NCBI RefSeq assembly: GCF_003007735.2
Contig: NZ_PXNQ02000011.1
Location: forward strand, 124,001 to 188,000
Direction of reading: 5' to 3'
DNA length: 64,000 bases
Source of the DNA: Paracoccus methylarcula
GTDB taxonomy: Bacteria; Pseudomonadota; Alphaproteobacteria; Rhodobacterales; Rhodobacteraceae
Shown here: in pieces, positions 27,121 to 34,593 of the stretch
Layout: each line of letters starts with the position of its first letter
Numbering within the stretch: the stretch's first letter is position 1
Position numbers and translations under genes: made by a program
The notes under the pieces: model-generated
Told to the model about the DNA's origin: nothing
The model's input: only the letters and a program-made list of their open reading frames with translations
Database searches by the model: none

Positions 27121-27950
27121 CCGAATGCCTGATCGTAGGCGGCGAGGATCTCGGTCAGGACCGAGGCGGCGAGCAGGCGCGGCTCTCGCACCGGGGCGAT
27201 CACGCCGATGGGGCCGCGGAGCCTTGCAAGCGCCCCATCGCCGAAACCGGCCTCCCGCAGGGCCGCGACCCGCGCCATCTGGGCCCGGCGAGACCCCAGG
27301 CCGCCGATATAGAAGGCCGGTGAGTCAAGCGCCCTGCGCAGGGCAGGCAATTCCCGGTCATGGTCGTGAAACAGTGTTACCACTGCCGTCTGCGCATCGA
27401 TTGCGGGAGCCTCGGGCCCGGAATGGCAATCAAGCCCGGCAGCGCGCGCCATCGCCGTCAAGGCCGCCGCCTCGTCTCCTTCGCCGTGAATATGCAGGGC
27501 GCAGCGGGGATTGGTCCTCAGATCGAAATGATCGCCCTTCAGCCCGGTTTCGGTCCTTTCGACCTCTCGTCTCATTCCGGTCGCGAGGTCCAGCCGCCAG
27601 CAACCCACCCGGCGATTCCGTTGCGCATCGGCGATCTGTGCCAGCCAAGCCGGGTCGGGGTGATGCAGCAGGGCGATCTCGACCGTGCCGCCGCAGGGCA
27701 AGGGCAGATCGACCGGCCCGCCCACGCCATAGATCAGCCGCGTCACCGGGCCGGGCCGGTCCAGATGCGCGGCGATATCGGCATCGATGCAACCGGCGCC
27801 GAGCCGCCCGACGCGGGCACCATCGGGCCACAGGGTCATGGTTGCGCCCGGGCGGCGCGGGAAGCCGCCCTCCGCACGGACAAGCAGCGCCAGGGCGCCG
27901 CCGGGCTTGGCCCGAAGAGCGGCAAGCGGATCGATCATCATGTCGGACAT
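27117..27950 (-). CDS. xdhC: XdhC-family molybdenum cofactor insertion protein
   Basis: A 277-residue XdhC/CoxI-type protein. The N-terminal domain shows LVRAEGGFPRRPGATM and LGAGCIDADIA (the conserved G-C pattern). The C-terminal Rossmann domain shows FYIGGLGSRRAQMARVAALR and IGVIAPVREPRLLAASVLTE. Such proteins bind sulfurated Mo cofactor and load it into xanthine-dehydrogenase-family enzymes. Several Met codons lie near the start (alternative at 27974); the one used keeps the usual MxxDPL beginning. An in-frame open extension far upstream shows no homology. Confidence 0.85.
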   Translation of the reverse strand: MSDMMIDPLAALRAKPGGALALLVRAEGGFPRRPGATMTLWPDGARVGRLGAGCIDADIAAHLDRPGPVTRLIYGVGGPVDLPLPCGGTVEIALLHHPDPAWLAQIADAQRNRRVGCWRLDLATGMRREVERTETGLKGDHFDLRTNPRCALHIHGEGDEAAALTAMARAAGLDCHSGPEAPAIDAQTAVVTLFHDHDRELPALRRALDSPAFYIGGLGSRRAQMARVAALREAGFGDGALARLRGPIGVIAPVREPRLLAASVLTEILAAYDQAFG

Positions 27951-28031
27951 CTGGGGATGGGGTTCCATTCTCATGATGCCTAGATGGAACGTCACGGCAT
28001 CACCCGCAAGATCCCATGCCATGAGAAATGC

Positions 28032-28064
28032 GAAAAGGCCGCCGCCCTGGAAAGGGCGCGGCCT
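28032..28064 (-). terminator. Intrinsic terminator after rpmG
   Basis: On the minus strand AGGCCGCGCCCT pairs with AGGGCGGCGGCCT (one bulged base) around TTCC, then TTTTCGC. It starts 27 bases after the rpmG stop. Confidence 0.8.
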
Positions 28065-28090
28065 GACCGCAATACAGTCAAAGGCAGATC

Positions 28091-28258
28091 TTACTTGATC
28101 TTGCCTTCCTTGTATTCGACATGCTGACGCACAACCGGATCGTATTTCCGGACCGTCATTTTTTCCGTCATGGTACGGGCGTTTTTCTTGGTCACGTAGA
28201 AATGCCCGGTCCCGGCCGAGGAATTGAGCCGGATCTTGATAGTCGTCGGCTTCGCCAT
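28091..28258 (-). CDS. rpmG: 50S ribosomal protein L33
   Basis: A 55-residue basic protein with the L33 pattern: [34 protein letters not shown] and [14 protein letters not shown]. It lacks the CXXC zinc pairs, so it is the zinc-free form. A GAGCGA purine stretch precedes the ATG. It is a monocistronic gene with a terminator behind it. Confidence 0.97.
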   Translation of the reverse strand: MAKPTTIKIRLNSSAGTGHFYVTKKNARTMTEKMTVRKYDPVVRQHVEYKEGKIK

Positions 28259-28390
28259 AATCGTCGCTCCTGCTTCGGGGCAAGCCGCTTGACGCAAACC
28301 CCGTGGAATTCGTTTGAAGCCAGCCTTGTAGTCGGGCGGCGCATGAAGTCAACCGGGAATCGCTGAAAATCCCGGCATTTTCGGCTTTGA

Positions 28391-28416
28391 AAGGCTGCTA
28401 TGCAAAAAATGCAGCC
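28391..28416 (-). terminator. Possible terminator of rnpB
   Basis: On the minus strand GGCTGC ... GCAGCC forms a six-base stem with an AT-rich loop containing six T, followed by TTTC. It begins five bases past the assigned 3' end of RNase P RNA. Confidence 0.5.
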
Positions 28417-28420
28417 ATAA

Positions 28421-28820
28421 ACCGCGCGGAGGGCCTGTAAGCCGGATTCTGTCCCCCGGGATTGCTCCCGGATGGATGACCATTCCTCTGGCCCGGCCGT
28501 TACCGGCCGGATCAAGCTGCCTACCCGGATCTGCTGGGGCAAGGCGGCCCTGCGGGTTTCCCCGCGCGCGATCCCTATTCGGCATTGCTCCCGGTGGGGC
28601 TTGCCATGCGGGGGTTGTTGCCAGCCCCCCGGTGGGCTCTTACCCCACCGTTTCACCCTTGCCACCCGCAAGCGGGAGGCGGTCTGTTCTCTGTGGCGCT
28701 TTCCCTGGGGTCGCCCCCGCCGGGCGTTACCCGGCACCGTTGCCTCATGGAGTCCGGACTTTCCTCGCGGCCCCTTCCCTTGCGGCAAGCGGCCACGCGG
28801 TCATCCGGCCCTCCGCGCAT
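28421..28820 (-). ncRNA. rnpB: RNase P RNA, bacterial class A
   Basis: The catalytic RNA that trims tRNA 5' ends. On the minus strand the universal 5' core GAGGAAAGTCCGGACTCCA (P4 side) is followed about 300 bases later by ACAGAATCCGGCTTACAGG at the 3' end. The terminal helix P1 forms between GCGCGGAGGGCC at the 5' end and GGCCCTCCGCGC at the 3' end, which sets the borders to within a few bases. Several GC stems lie between, and the total of about 400 nt fits alphaproteobacterial RNase P RNA. Confidence 0.93.
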
Positions 28821-28853
28821 GGCTGATATGGCGGGGATGGGGCCGGTGGTCAA

Positions 28854-28919
28854 TGGGGGCGCTGCCCCCGCCCCCCGTTCCGGGAACCTCCCCCGGGATA
28901 TTTGGATGAAGAAGAAGGG
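28854..28919 (+). repeat. Dispersed intergenic repeat, copy 6
   Basis: GGGGGCGCTGCCCCC stem-loop, a second dyad (CCCCGTTCCGGGA-like), CCTCCCCCGGGATATTTG, G and ATGAAGAAGAAGGG. Located between the rnpB 5' end and the 3' end of dusA; on the minus strand it lies in the region that would hold the rnpB promoter. Confidence 0.88.
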
Positions 28920-28944
28920 ATGGTGGCGATTCCCGGCCCGCCGG

Positions 28945-29943
28945 TTACGCGGCCATCCGGACGGTTTCTGCCAAGGCGGCGTCATAGACATCGAGCCCGC
29001 CTTTCGCGGCGCCCTCGGAAAGGGTTCGCCGCCACCCCCTTGCCCCGGGCTGGCCATGGAACAGGCCGAGCATGCGGCGGGTGACCTGGTGCAGGCGGCC
29101 GCCGCGCCGCAGATGATCACCGATATAGGGCCGCATCGCCTCGGCCACCTCGCGCGCCGAACCGAAAGCCGGGGTCTCGCCCCAAAGCATGTCGGCATCT
29201 CCGAGCATGTCCCAGGGCCGGTGATAGGCCGCCCGGCCGACCATCACCCCGTCCATCACCCGCAGATGCGCGCGGACCTCGTCGAGGCTCTCGATGCCGC
29301 CATTCACCGAGAGGTCCAGATCAGGAAAGGCCGATTTCATCGCATGAACCAGCGGGTAATCCAGTGGCGGGACATCCCGGTTCTCGCGCGGGCTGAGACC
29401 TTGCAGCCAGGCCTTGCGGGCGTGAATGGCGATCCGGCGCACGCCCGCGCGGCGCATGGTATCGAGGAAAACCGGCAGGATCTCGGCCGGCTCCTGGTCA
29501 TCCACCCCGATGCGGCATTTCACCGTGACCTCGACCGGACTGACCGCCATCATCTCAGTGACGCATTCGGCGACCAGTTCGGGCGATTTCATCAGCACCG
29601 CTCCGAAACAGCCCGACTGCACACGGTCACTGGGACAGCCGACATTCAGGTTGATCTCGTCATAGCCCCAATCGGCCGCGATGCGCACCGCCTCGCGCAG
29701 CTCGGCCGGAACCGAGCCGCCCAGTTGCAGGGCCAACGGGTGCTCGACCGCATCGTAATCGAGCAGCCGCGCCCGATCGCCATGGATGATTGCCGGCGCG
29801 GTCACCATCTCGGTATAAAGCAGCGCCCGCCGCGACATCAGCCGATGAAAGACGCGGCAATGGCGGTCGGTCCAATCCATCATCGGTGCAATGGAGAAAA
29901 CAGCAGCCTTGAAATATCCACCTTTTTCATTCTCATCAGCCAC
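28945..29943 (-). CDS. dusA: tRNA-dihydrouridine synthase A with atypical N-terminus
   Basis: A 332-residue flavoenzyme reducing U20/U20a in tRNA. The DusA core is complete: SIAPMMDWTDRHCRVFHRLM, LQLGGSVPAELREAV, INLNVGCPSDRVQSGCFGA with the catalytic Cys, VKCRIGVDD and VNGGIESLDEV. The first 17 residues (MADENEKGGYFKAAVF) precede the usual start of the family. Their DNA is about 43% GC by hand count, far below the gene body, and the only in-frame start is a GTG with no good ribosome site. dusA 5' ends are known targets of a class of integrases, and an integrase fragment lies 97 bases upstream, divergent. The 5' end therefore appears element-derived. Confidence 0.93.
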   Translation of the reverse strand: MADENEKGGYFKAAVFSIAPMMDWTDRHCRVFHRLMSRRALLYTEMVTAPAIIHGDRARLLDYDAVEHPLALQLGGSVPAELREAVRIAADWGYDEINLNVGCPSDRVQSGCFGAVLMKSPELVAECVTEMMAVSPVEVTVKCRIGVDDQEPAEILPVFLDTMRRAGVRRIAIHARKAWLQGLSPRENRDVPPLDYPLVHAMKSAFPDLDLSVNGGIESLDEVRAHLRVMDGVMVGRAAYHRPWDMLGDADMLWGETPAFGSAREVAEAMRPYIGDHLRRGGRLHQVTRRMLGLFHGQPGARGWRRTLSEGAAKGGLDVYDAALAETVRMAA

Positions 29944-29981
29944 TTAGAAACCCTTCATTTTCGTCGCTTTCGCGCTCATCC

Positions 29982-30050
29982 TGTACCAAAAGCGCCGATT
30001 CTGGCGCTGGAGTTGGCAGAATGTACCAAATAGGATTCCCATGTATCAAA
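29982..30050 (+). repeat. Three spaced TGTA(C/T)CAAA repeats
   Basis: TGTACCAAA occurs at 29982 and 30022, and TGTATCAAA at 30042, so spacings are 40 and 20 bases. They lie between dusA and the integrase remnant. Direct repeats at helical multiples could be integrase arm sites or operator half-sites, but the last one also forms the first codons of the integrase frame. Confidence 0.4.
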
Positions 30051-30346
30051 CGAGGAGACAATCATGGGTTCGACCGACACTAGACGAGCTCAACAGGCTC
30101 CTGGCGCACTTCGTGGAGCTCCGGAAAAGGACGCCTCAAGCCATACCGGTGCACAAGGTAATTGTGTTCGCGCTTTTTTCGACACGGCGTCAAGCGGAGA
30201 TCACGCGGCTCGCATCGGCTGACTTCCAAAAGGAGCGCAAACCAGAAATCGTCCCCTATTCCCCCGATGCGATAACAGCGAACGTCATCCGCGGCTGCAA
30301 ACTGTTCGGAATCGAGGATTTGCACTTCCACGATCTTCGACAATAA
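30041..30346 (+). pseudogene. Remnant of a tyrosine site-specific integrase
   Basis: About 100 codons that resemble the catalytic domain of dusA-type phage/island integrases. PTLDELNRLLAHF is the start of the domain, VIVFALFSTRRQAEITRL is the box-I Arg region, then a jump straight to CKLFGIEDLHFHDLRQ, the H-x-x-R box, followed by a stop. The stretch between these boxes is much shorter than normal and the final Tyr region is absent. It is thus internally deleted and truncated. It opens the accessory segment next to dusA and is divergent from it. Confidence 0.8.
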
Positions 30347-30367
30347 GGCATCTTCGTCTATTCGAGA

Positions 30368-30556
30368 TGGGTTGAGTGCCAGAAGGCCGCGCAGACGTGG
30401 GGTTGCCAAGTAAATGCGAATTCCACGTGTGGTTCGATCGTATATCCCGCGTGGCTCGGATGTTCTCGGGCTTGGCAGCAGCACAAAGAGAGCAAGCAGG
30501 GCAGAACCGAGGAACCCTGCAGCCGTGCCCAGAAACAGCGAGTTGTAGCTCATCAC
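30368..30556 (-). pseudogene. Fragment of a membrane transporter, probably MFS type
   Basis: On the minus strand about 60 codons read as a membrane segment (SYNSLFLGTAAGFLGSALLA, LFVLLP) followed by RTTRGIRIYLATPRLRGLLA. The last stretch resembles the cytoplasmic loop of MFS transporters often seen beside chromate-resistance genes. The frame then continues antisense to the integrase remnant, so both ends are broken. It supports the view that this junction formed by deletion. Identification rests on a short stretch and is uncertain. Confidence 0.4.
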
Positions 30557-30648
30557 CGCAACGCAAATCGTTCGCGGCTAGAACGGAAACGTGCCGCAGT
30601 TACATGCAAGTCACCCGATCTCATGTCCCGGACAATCCTGCGCCACCC

Positions 30649-30677
30649 TTGACCACCAAGCCGCATTGTCGTTATCT
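30649..30677 (+). promoter_or_regulatory. Candidate promoter of the chromate-resistance genes
   Basis: TTGACC, 17 bases, TTATCT, ending 85 bases before the chrB start. The -10 match is weak. ChrB-type proteins act as chromate-sensing regulators in some bacteria, so this leader is where control would act; no operator was identified. Confidence 0.35.
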
Positions 30678-30762
30678 CAAGCCATGGGGATGGCGAGCTC
30701 CCCACGAGGCGCCAGCCGAAGTTCGCGTTCCAGCACAAGATCCTGTCAAGGGAGGAACGCAT

Positions 30763-31581
30763 ATGCCTGCGCCCAATGCCATTTCGAGTGACAAGCTGTC
30801 AAAGATCATCGGCACTCCACGTGCGCCGGTGCTGCTGGATGTCCGCTCCACGGAAGATTTCGAGGCCGATCCCCGTCTCATACCGAGCGCCATCAAGGCC
30901 GATGATCGGGCGCTACCAGAGCTTGCATCTCGCCTGACCGGCATCGCTTCTGTCACGATCTGTCAGGCCGGGCACAAGCGCAGTCAGGGGGCGGCGGCCT
31001 GGCTCCGGGCCGAGGGCTGTCCGGCGGAATATCTGGAAGGCGGTTTCGAGGCATGGAAAGCCGCTGATCTTCCCCTGATCCACCCGGACAAGCTGCCGCC
31101 ACGCGATGCGGGGGGGCGCACGGTCTGGGTGACGCGGTCGCGGCCCAAGATCGACCGCATCGCCTGCCCCTGGCTGATCCGCCGCTTTCTCGATCCGCGC
31201 GCCGTGATCCTGTTCGTCGCGCCTTCCGAGGTGCTTGGCGTGGCCGAACGGTATGACGCGGCCCCCTTCGATATCGAGAATGTGTTCTGGAGCCATCGAG
31301 GGGAGCTTTGCACCTTCGACGTGATGCTGGCCGAGTTCGGCCTGACCATCCCTGCGCTCGACCGGCTTGCCACCATGATCCGCGGTGCGGATACGGCGCG
31401 GCTCGACCTTGCGCCCGAGGCGGCGGGATTGCTGGCCGCCTCGCTTGGCCTGTCACGCATGTATTCCGACGATCTGGAACAGCTCGAAGCCGGCATGCTG
31501 CTATATGACGCGTTTTATCGTTGGGCACGGGATGCCAGCGACGAGACCCATAACTGGCCGACCAACAAGCCGAAGGTGTGA
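30763..31581 (+). CDS. chrB: Rhodanese-ChrB fusion, chromate resistance protein
   Basis: A 272-residue two-domain protein. Residues 1-105 are a rhodanese domain: VLLDVRSTEDF, then the active-site loop ICQAGHKRSQGAA with Cys, and YLEGGFEAWKAA. Residues 120-270 are the ChrB C-terminal domain: VWVTRSRPKIDRIACPWLIRRF (in two pieces), FDIENVFWSHRGELCTFD and GLLAASLGLSRMY. Such proteins accompany ChrA and are linked to chromate sensing or reduction. A GGAGG site precedes the start, and chrA begins one base after the stop. Confidence 0.9.
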   Translation: MPAPNAISSDKLSKIIGTPRAPVLLDVRSTEDFEADPRLIPSAIKADDRALPELASRLTGIASVTICQAGHKRSQGAAAWLRAEGCPAEYLEGGFEAWKAADLPLIHPDKLPPRDAGGRTVWVTRSRPKIDRIACPWLIRRFLDPRAVILFVAPSEVLGVAERYDAAPFDIENVFWSHRGELCTFDVMLAEFGLTIPALDRLATMIRGADTARLDLAPEAAGLLAASLGLSRMYSDDLEQLEAGMLLYDAFYRWARDASDETHNWPTNKPKV

Positions 31582-31582
31582 G

Positions 31583-32956
31583 ATGAACAAGCCCCGCTAC
31601 CCGACATTGATGGAGGCAACCCGGATCTGGGCCCGGATCGGCCTGCTGAGTTTCGGCGGCCCTGCCGGGCAGATCGCGATGATGCACCGCATCCTTGTCG
31701 AAGAGCAGAAATGGCTGGGCGAGAAACGGTTCCTGCACGCGCTGAACTATTGCATGCTGCTGCCGGGACCGGAGGCACAGCAATTGGCGGTCTATATCGG
31801 CTGGCTGATGCACCGCACGCTTGGCGGGATCATCGCCGGCGTGCTTTTCGTTCTCCCCGGTGTCGTCGCGATCATGGGCTTGAGCTGGATCTATGCCATC
31901 TGGGGCAATGTCGGCATCGTCGAGGCGCTGTTCTTCGGGTTGAAGGCCGCGGTTCTGGCCATCGTCGTGCAGGCCGTGATCCGCATCGGCAGCCGGGCAT
32001 TGAAAAATGCGGCAATGCTGGCGATTGCCGCGGCGGCATTCATCGCGATCTTTGCCTTCGGCGTGCCCTTTCCACTGATCATCCTTGCCGCCGGGCTGAT
32101 CGGATTTATCGGATCGCGCGCGAATATTCCGGCGTTTCGAGACGGAGGCGGTCACGGGAAGGTCGGCTCGGTGCAGGTCGCCGATGCCGATACGCTGCTG
32201 GGCGAGGAATCGCCGGAACATACCCGCGTCAACCGGGGCTGGGCGCTTCGCATCTCGGCCGTGCTGCTTGGCATGTGGCTGATCCCGGTGGCATTGCTGT
32301 TTCTGCTGCTCGGCCCGGCGAATGTGTTCAGCCAGATCGCGGGCTTCTTCAGCACCATGGCGGTGGTAACCTTCGGCGGTGCCTATGCGGTTCTGGCCTA
32401 TGTGGCGCAGGAAGCGGTGCAGCATTACGGCTGGCTGGCACCGGGAGAGATGCTGGACGGGCTCGGCATGGCCGAAACCACGCCGGGGCCGCTGATCATG
32501 GTCACGCAATTCGTGGGCTTCATGGGCGCCCTGCGCGAGGCCGGTGGCCTGTCGCCACTGCTCGCCGGAACCCTGGGCGGTCTGCTGACCACCTGGGTGA
32601 CCTTTACCCCATGCTTCCTGTGGATCTTCCTTGGCGCGCCCTTCATCGAACGGCTTCGGGACAATCATCAACTGACAGCCGCCCTGACGGCGATCACCGC
32701 CGCGGTCGTCGGTGTGATCCTGAACCTTGCGGTCTGGTTCGGTCTGCATTTGGTCTTCGGGGAGATGCGCGTCTTCACGGGGCTCGGCATGCAGGTAAAC
32801 GTTCCTGTTCCTGGCAGCATCAACCCTGCATCGGCCCTGCTGACGCTCGCGGCGCTGGTGGCGATGCTCCAATTCCGGGTCGGGATATTCAAGGTGCTGA
32901 TCGGCAGTGCCGCTGCGGGAATCCTGCTTTACCTGTCCGGTCTGGGCGGTATCTGA
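31583..32956 (+). CDS. chrA: Chromate efflux transporter ChrA
   Basis: A 457-residue inner-membrane protein of the long-chain CHR family, made of two homologous halves. The first CHR domain begins FGGPAGQIAMMHRILVEEQ and contains LLPGPEAQQLAVYIGWLMH; the second begins TFGGAYAVLAYVAQEAVQ and contains AETTPGPLIMVTQFVGF. About ten membrane segments are apparent. It exports chromate. It is translated with chrB. No regulator of other type is present. Confidence 0.95.
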   Translation: MNKPRYPTLMEATRIWARIGLLSFGGPAGQIAMMHRILVEEQKWLGEKRFLHALNYCMLLPGPEAQQLAVYIGWLMHRTLGGIIAGVLFVLPGVVAIMGLSWIYAIWGNVGIVEALFFGLKAAVLAIVVQAVIRIGSRALKNAAMLAIAAAAFIAIFAFGVPFPLIILAAGLIGFIGSRANIPAFRDGGGHGKVGSVQVADADTLLGEESPEHTRVNRGWALRISAVLLGMWLIPVALLFLLLGPANVFSQIAGFFSTMAVVTFGGAYAVLAYVAQEAVQHYGWLAPGEMLDGLGMAETTPGPLIMVTQFVGFMGALREAGGLSPLLAGTLGGLLTTWVTFTPCFLWIFLGAPFIERLRDNHQLTAALTAITAAVVGVILNLAVWFGLHLVFGEMRVFTGLGMQVNVPVPGSINPASALLTLAALVAMLQFRVGIFKVLIGSAAAGILLYLSGLGGI

Positions 32957-32971
32957 ATCAACCTCGCTGTC

Positions 32972-33480
32972 ATGCGCCTCATTGCACGGAACATCTCCAC
33001 GGTGATCCTAGCCGGATGCAATCTCGATCTGCCGGGCGGCAGCATTGTTACGATCCGTGGACCGTCAGGTGCCGGTAAGAGCCTGCTCTTGCGCGCTATT
33101 GCCGATCTCGACCCGCATGAAGGCGAGTTGTGGTTCGGCGGCATGGCGCCATCCGCGAACGCGCGGCAATCGAGGCGCGCATCGCGCTCGGCGCGACACG
33201 CTTTGAAGCGTTGCGCCCGGCCATGCAGGAGGCGATACGCCGCGGCTTCATGCCGATGACCAACGCGATGGCGGCAGGGGTGGTGTCTTTTCCGGGTATG
33301 ATGACCGGACAGATCCTGGCCGGTGTCTCCCCGGCGGAGGCCGTCCGGTATCAGCTTTTGATCATGTTCCTGATCATCGGCGCGACGGGTCTCGGTCTTC
33401 TTTGCGCAATACTCGGAGGTGCCTGGCGCCCGACCGACCATCGACACAGGCTACGGCCGGATCGGCTGGTCGAGCGCCGC
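32972..33480 (+). pseudogene. Collapsed fetA-fetB remnant (iron-export ABC transporter)
   Basis: The first 55-60 codons match the start of the ATP-binding protein FetA (YbbL): GGSIVTIRGPSGAGKSLLLR holds Walker A and IADLDPHEGELWF follows. Right after, near 33150, another frame continues with the last third of the permease FetB (YbbM): IEARIALGATRFEALRPA, MAAGVVSFPGMMTGQILAG and YQLLIMFLIIGATGLGL. The rest of both genes, some 900 bases by family length, is missing. No intact product is possible, so iron export by FetAB is lost at this copy. It lies between chrA and the Nik-like genes. Confidence 0.8.
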
Positions 33481-33582
33481 ATGCGCACCCGGCATCCGAT
33501 CAAACTCGATGAGTTCGTCCAGAAGGCGGGTATCGTGAAATTGACCAGCGATGATCGCGCCATGCTCCTCGGGGCAACCAGG

Positions 33583-34593
33583 TCACGCCGCCCTGTGCTC
33601 GACAAAAATCGACCGGCGCTTGGCATGCATTTCGCGTGCACGGATACAAGCCGAACTATGAGCGGGCGACACGGTCGCCGGTTCGGGAAGATGCAGGCTG
33701 CACCTGTCGGCAACCAGGGGACAGCGCGTCCGGAACCTGCACCCGGAAGGAGGATCCACCGGGCTCGGAAGCTCACCGGCCAGCATGGGCAATTCTCGAT
33801 CCCGCTCGGTGGTCGGATCGGCCTCCGGGACAGAGGACAGCAAGAACTGCGAATAGGGATGGCTGGGATTGTCGTAGAGCTCCTGGGATGGCCCGTGTTC
33901 AACGATCTTGCCGAGATACATGACATATACGCGTGAAGAAGCCTGTCGGACCAGTCCCAGATCATGCGCGATGAACAGTATGGCGACGTCCAGCTCCTTT
34001 CGCAAATCAAGGAAGAGGTTCATCACCTGCGCCCGGATCGACAGGTCCAGCGCACTAACGGGTTCGTCGCAGATCAGAACACGCGGATTGACCGCCAGCG
34101 ATCTGGCGATCGCCGCCCGCTGGCGCTGCCCCCCGGACAGCTCGCGCGAATAGCGATCCTTGACGACACTGGCCAGCCCCACTTGATCCAGCAATTTGGT
34201 GATCTGGGCCGCGCGCTCCTCTCGCGAGCGCAGCCCACCGATCAGGAGTGCCTCTTCGATTGTTTCCCCGATGGTCTGACGATCATTCAGGGAGGAATAG
34301 GGATCCTGGAAAACATACTGAACCGCTCGCCTGCGCTCCCTTGCCTCGCGGCCGTTCAATCTGTTGAGCTCGACGCCGTCCAGGAACACCTTTCCAGTAT
34401 GGGCCTTTTCGAGGCCGACGATGGTTCGCCCGAGTGTGGACTTTCCGCAGCCGGATTCGCCCACCAGTCCCACGATCTCGCCCGACCGGAGTTCAATGGA
34501 AACATCGTCCACCGCATGCACGAATTTCCCGCGCTGACCGGTTTTGAAACGCGTGCTGAGGTTTTCAACCTTAAGAACAGGTGCCTGTGCCAT
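33583..34593 (-). CDS. Nickel/peptide-type ABC transporter ATP-binding protein (OppF/NikE type)
   Basis: A 336-residue ATPase. Walker A is GLVGESGCGKSTLGRTI near residue 45, the Q-loop is in YVFQDPYSSLNDRQ, the signature is LSGGQRQRAAIARSL, Walker B is VLICDEPVSALD and the switch His is IAHDLGLV. The C-terminal CRFRTRCP...C segment is the oligopeptide-family domain. It is the last gene of the five-gene minus-strand operon and overlaps oppD-like by 23 bases. Substrate follows from the binding protein. Confidence 0.9.
   Translation of the reverse strand: MAQAPVLKVENLSTRFKTGQRGKFVHAVDDVSIELRSGEIVGLVGESGCGKSTLGRTIVGLEKAHTGKVFLDGVELNRLNGREARERRRAVQYVFQDPYSSLNDRQTIGETIEEALLIGGLRSREERAAQITKLLDQVGLASVVKDRYSRELSGGQRQRAAIARSLAVNPRVLICDEPVSALDLSIRAQVMNLFLDLRKELDVAILFIAHDLGLVRQASSRVYVMYLGKIVEHGPSQELYDNPSHPYSQFLLSSVPEADPTTERDRELPMLAGELPSPVDPPSGCRFRTRCPLVADRCSLHLPEPATVSPAHSSACIRAREMHAKRRSIFVEHRAA

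Noticed and set aside
28902..28925. Short MKKKG-like peptide encoded by the ATGAAGAAGAAGG part of the dispersed repeats
   Set aside because: The ATG is replaced in copies 2, 4 and 7, frames end at different lengths, and no ribosome site is conserved. The core is more likely a DNA or RNA signal.
30080..30367. Continuation of the minus-strand transporter fragment through the integrase region as one 158-codon gene
   Set aside because: Beyond about 30368 the residues are antisense to recognisable integrase motifs and lose hydrophobic character, so the frame there is fortuitous.
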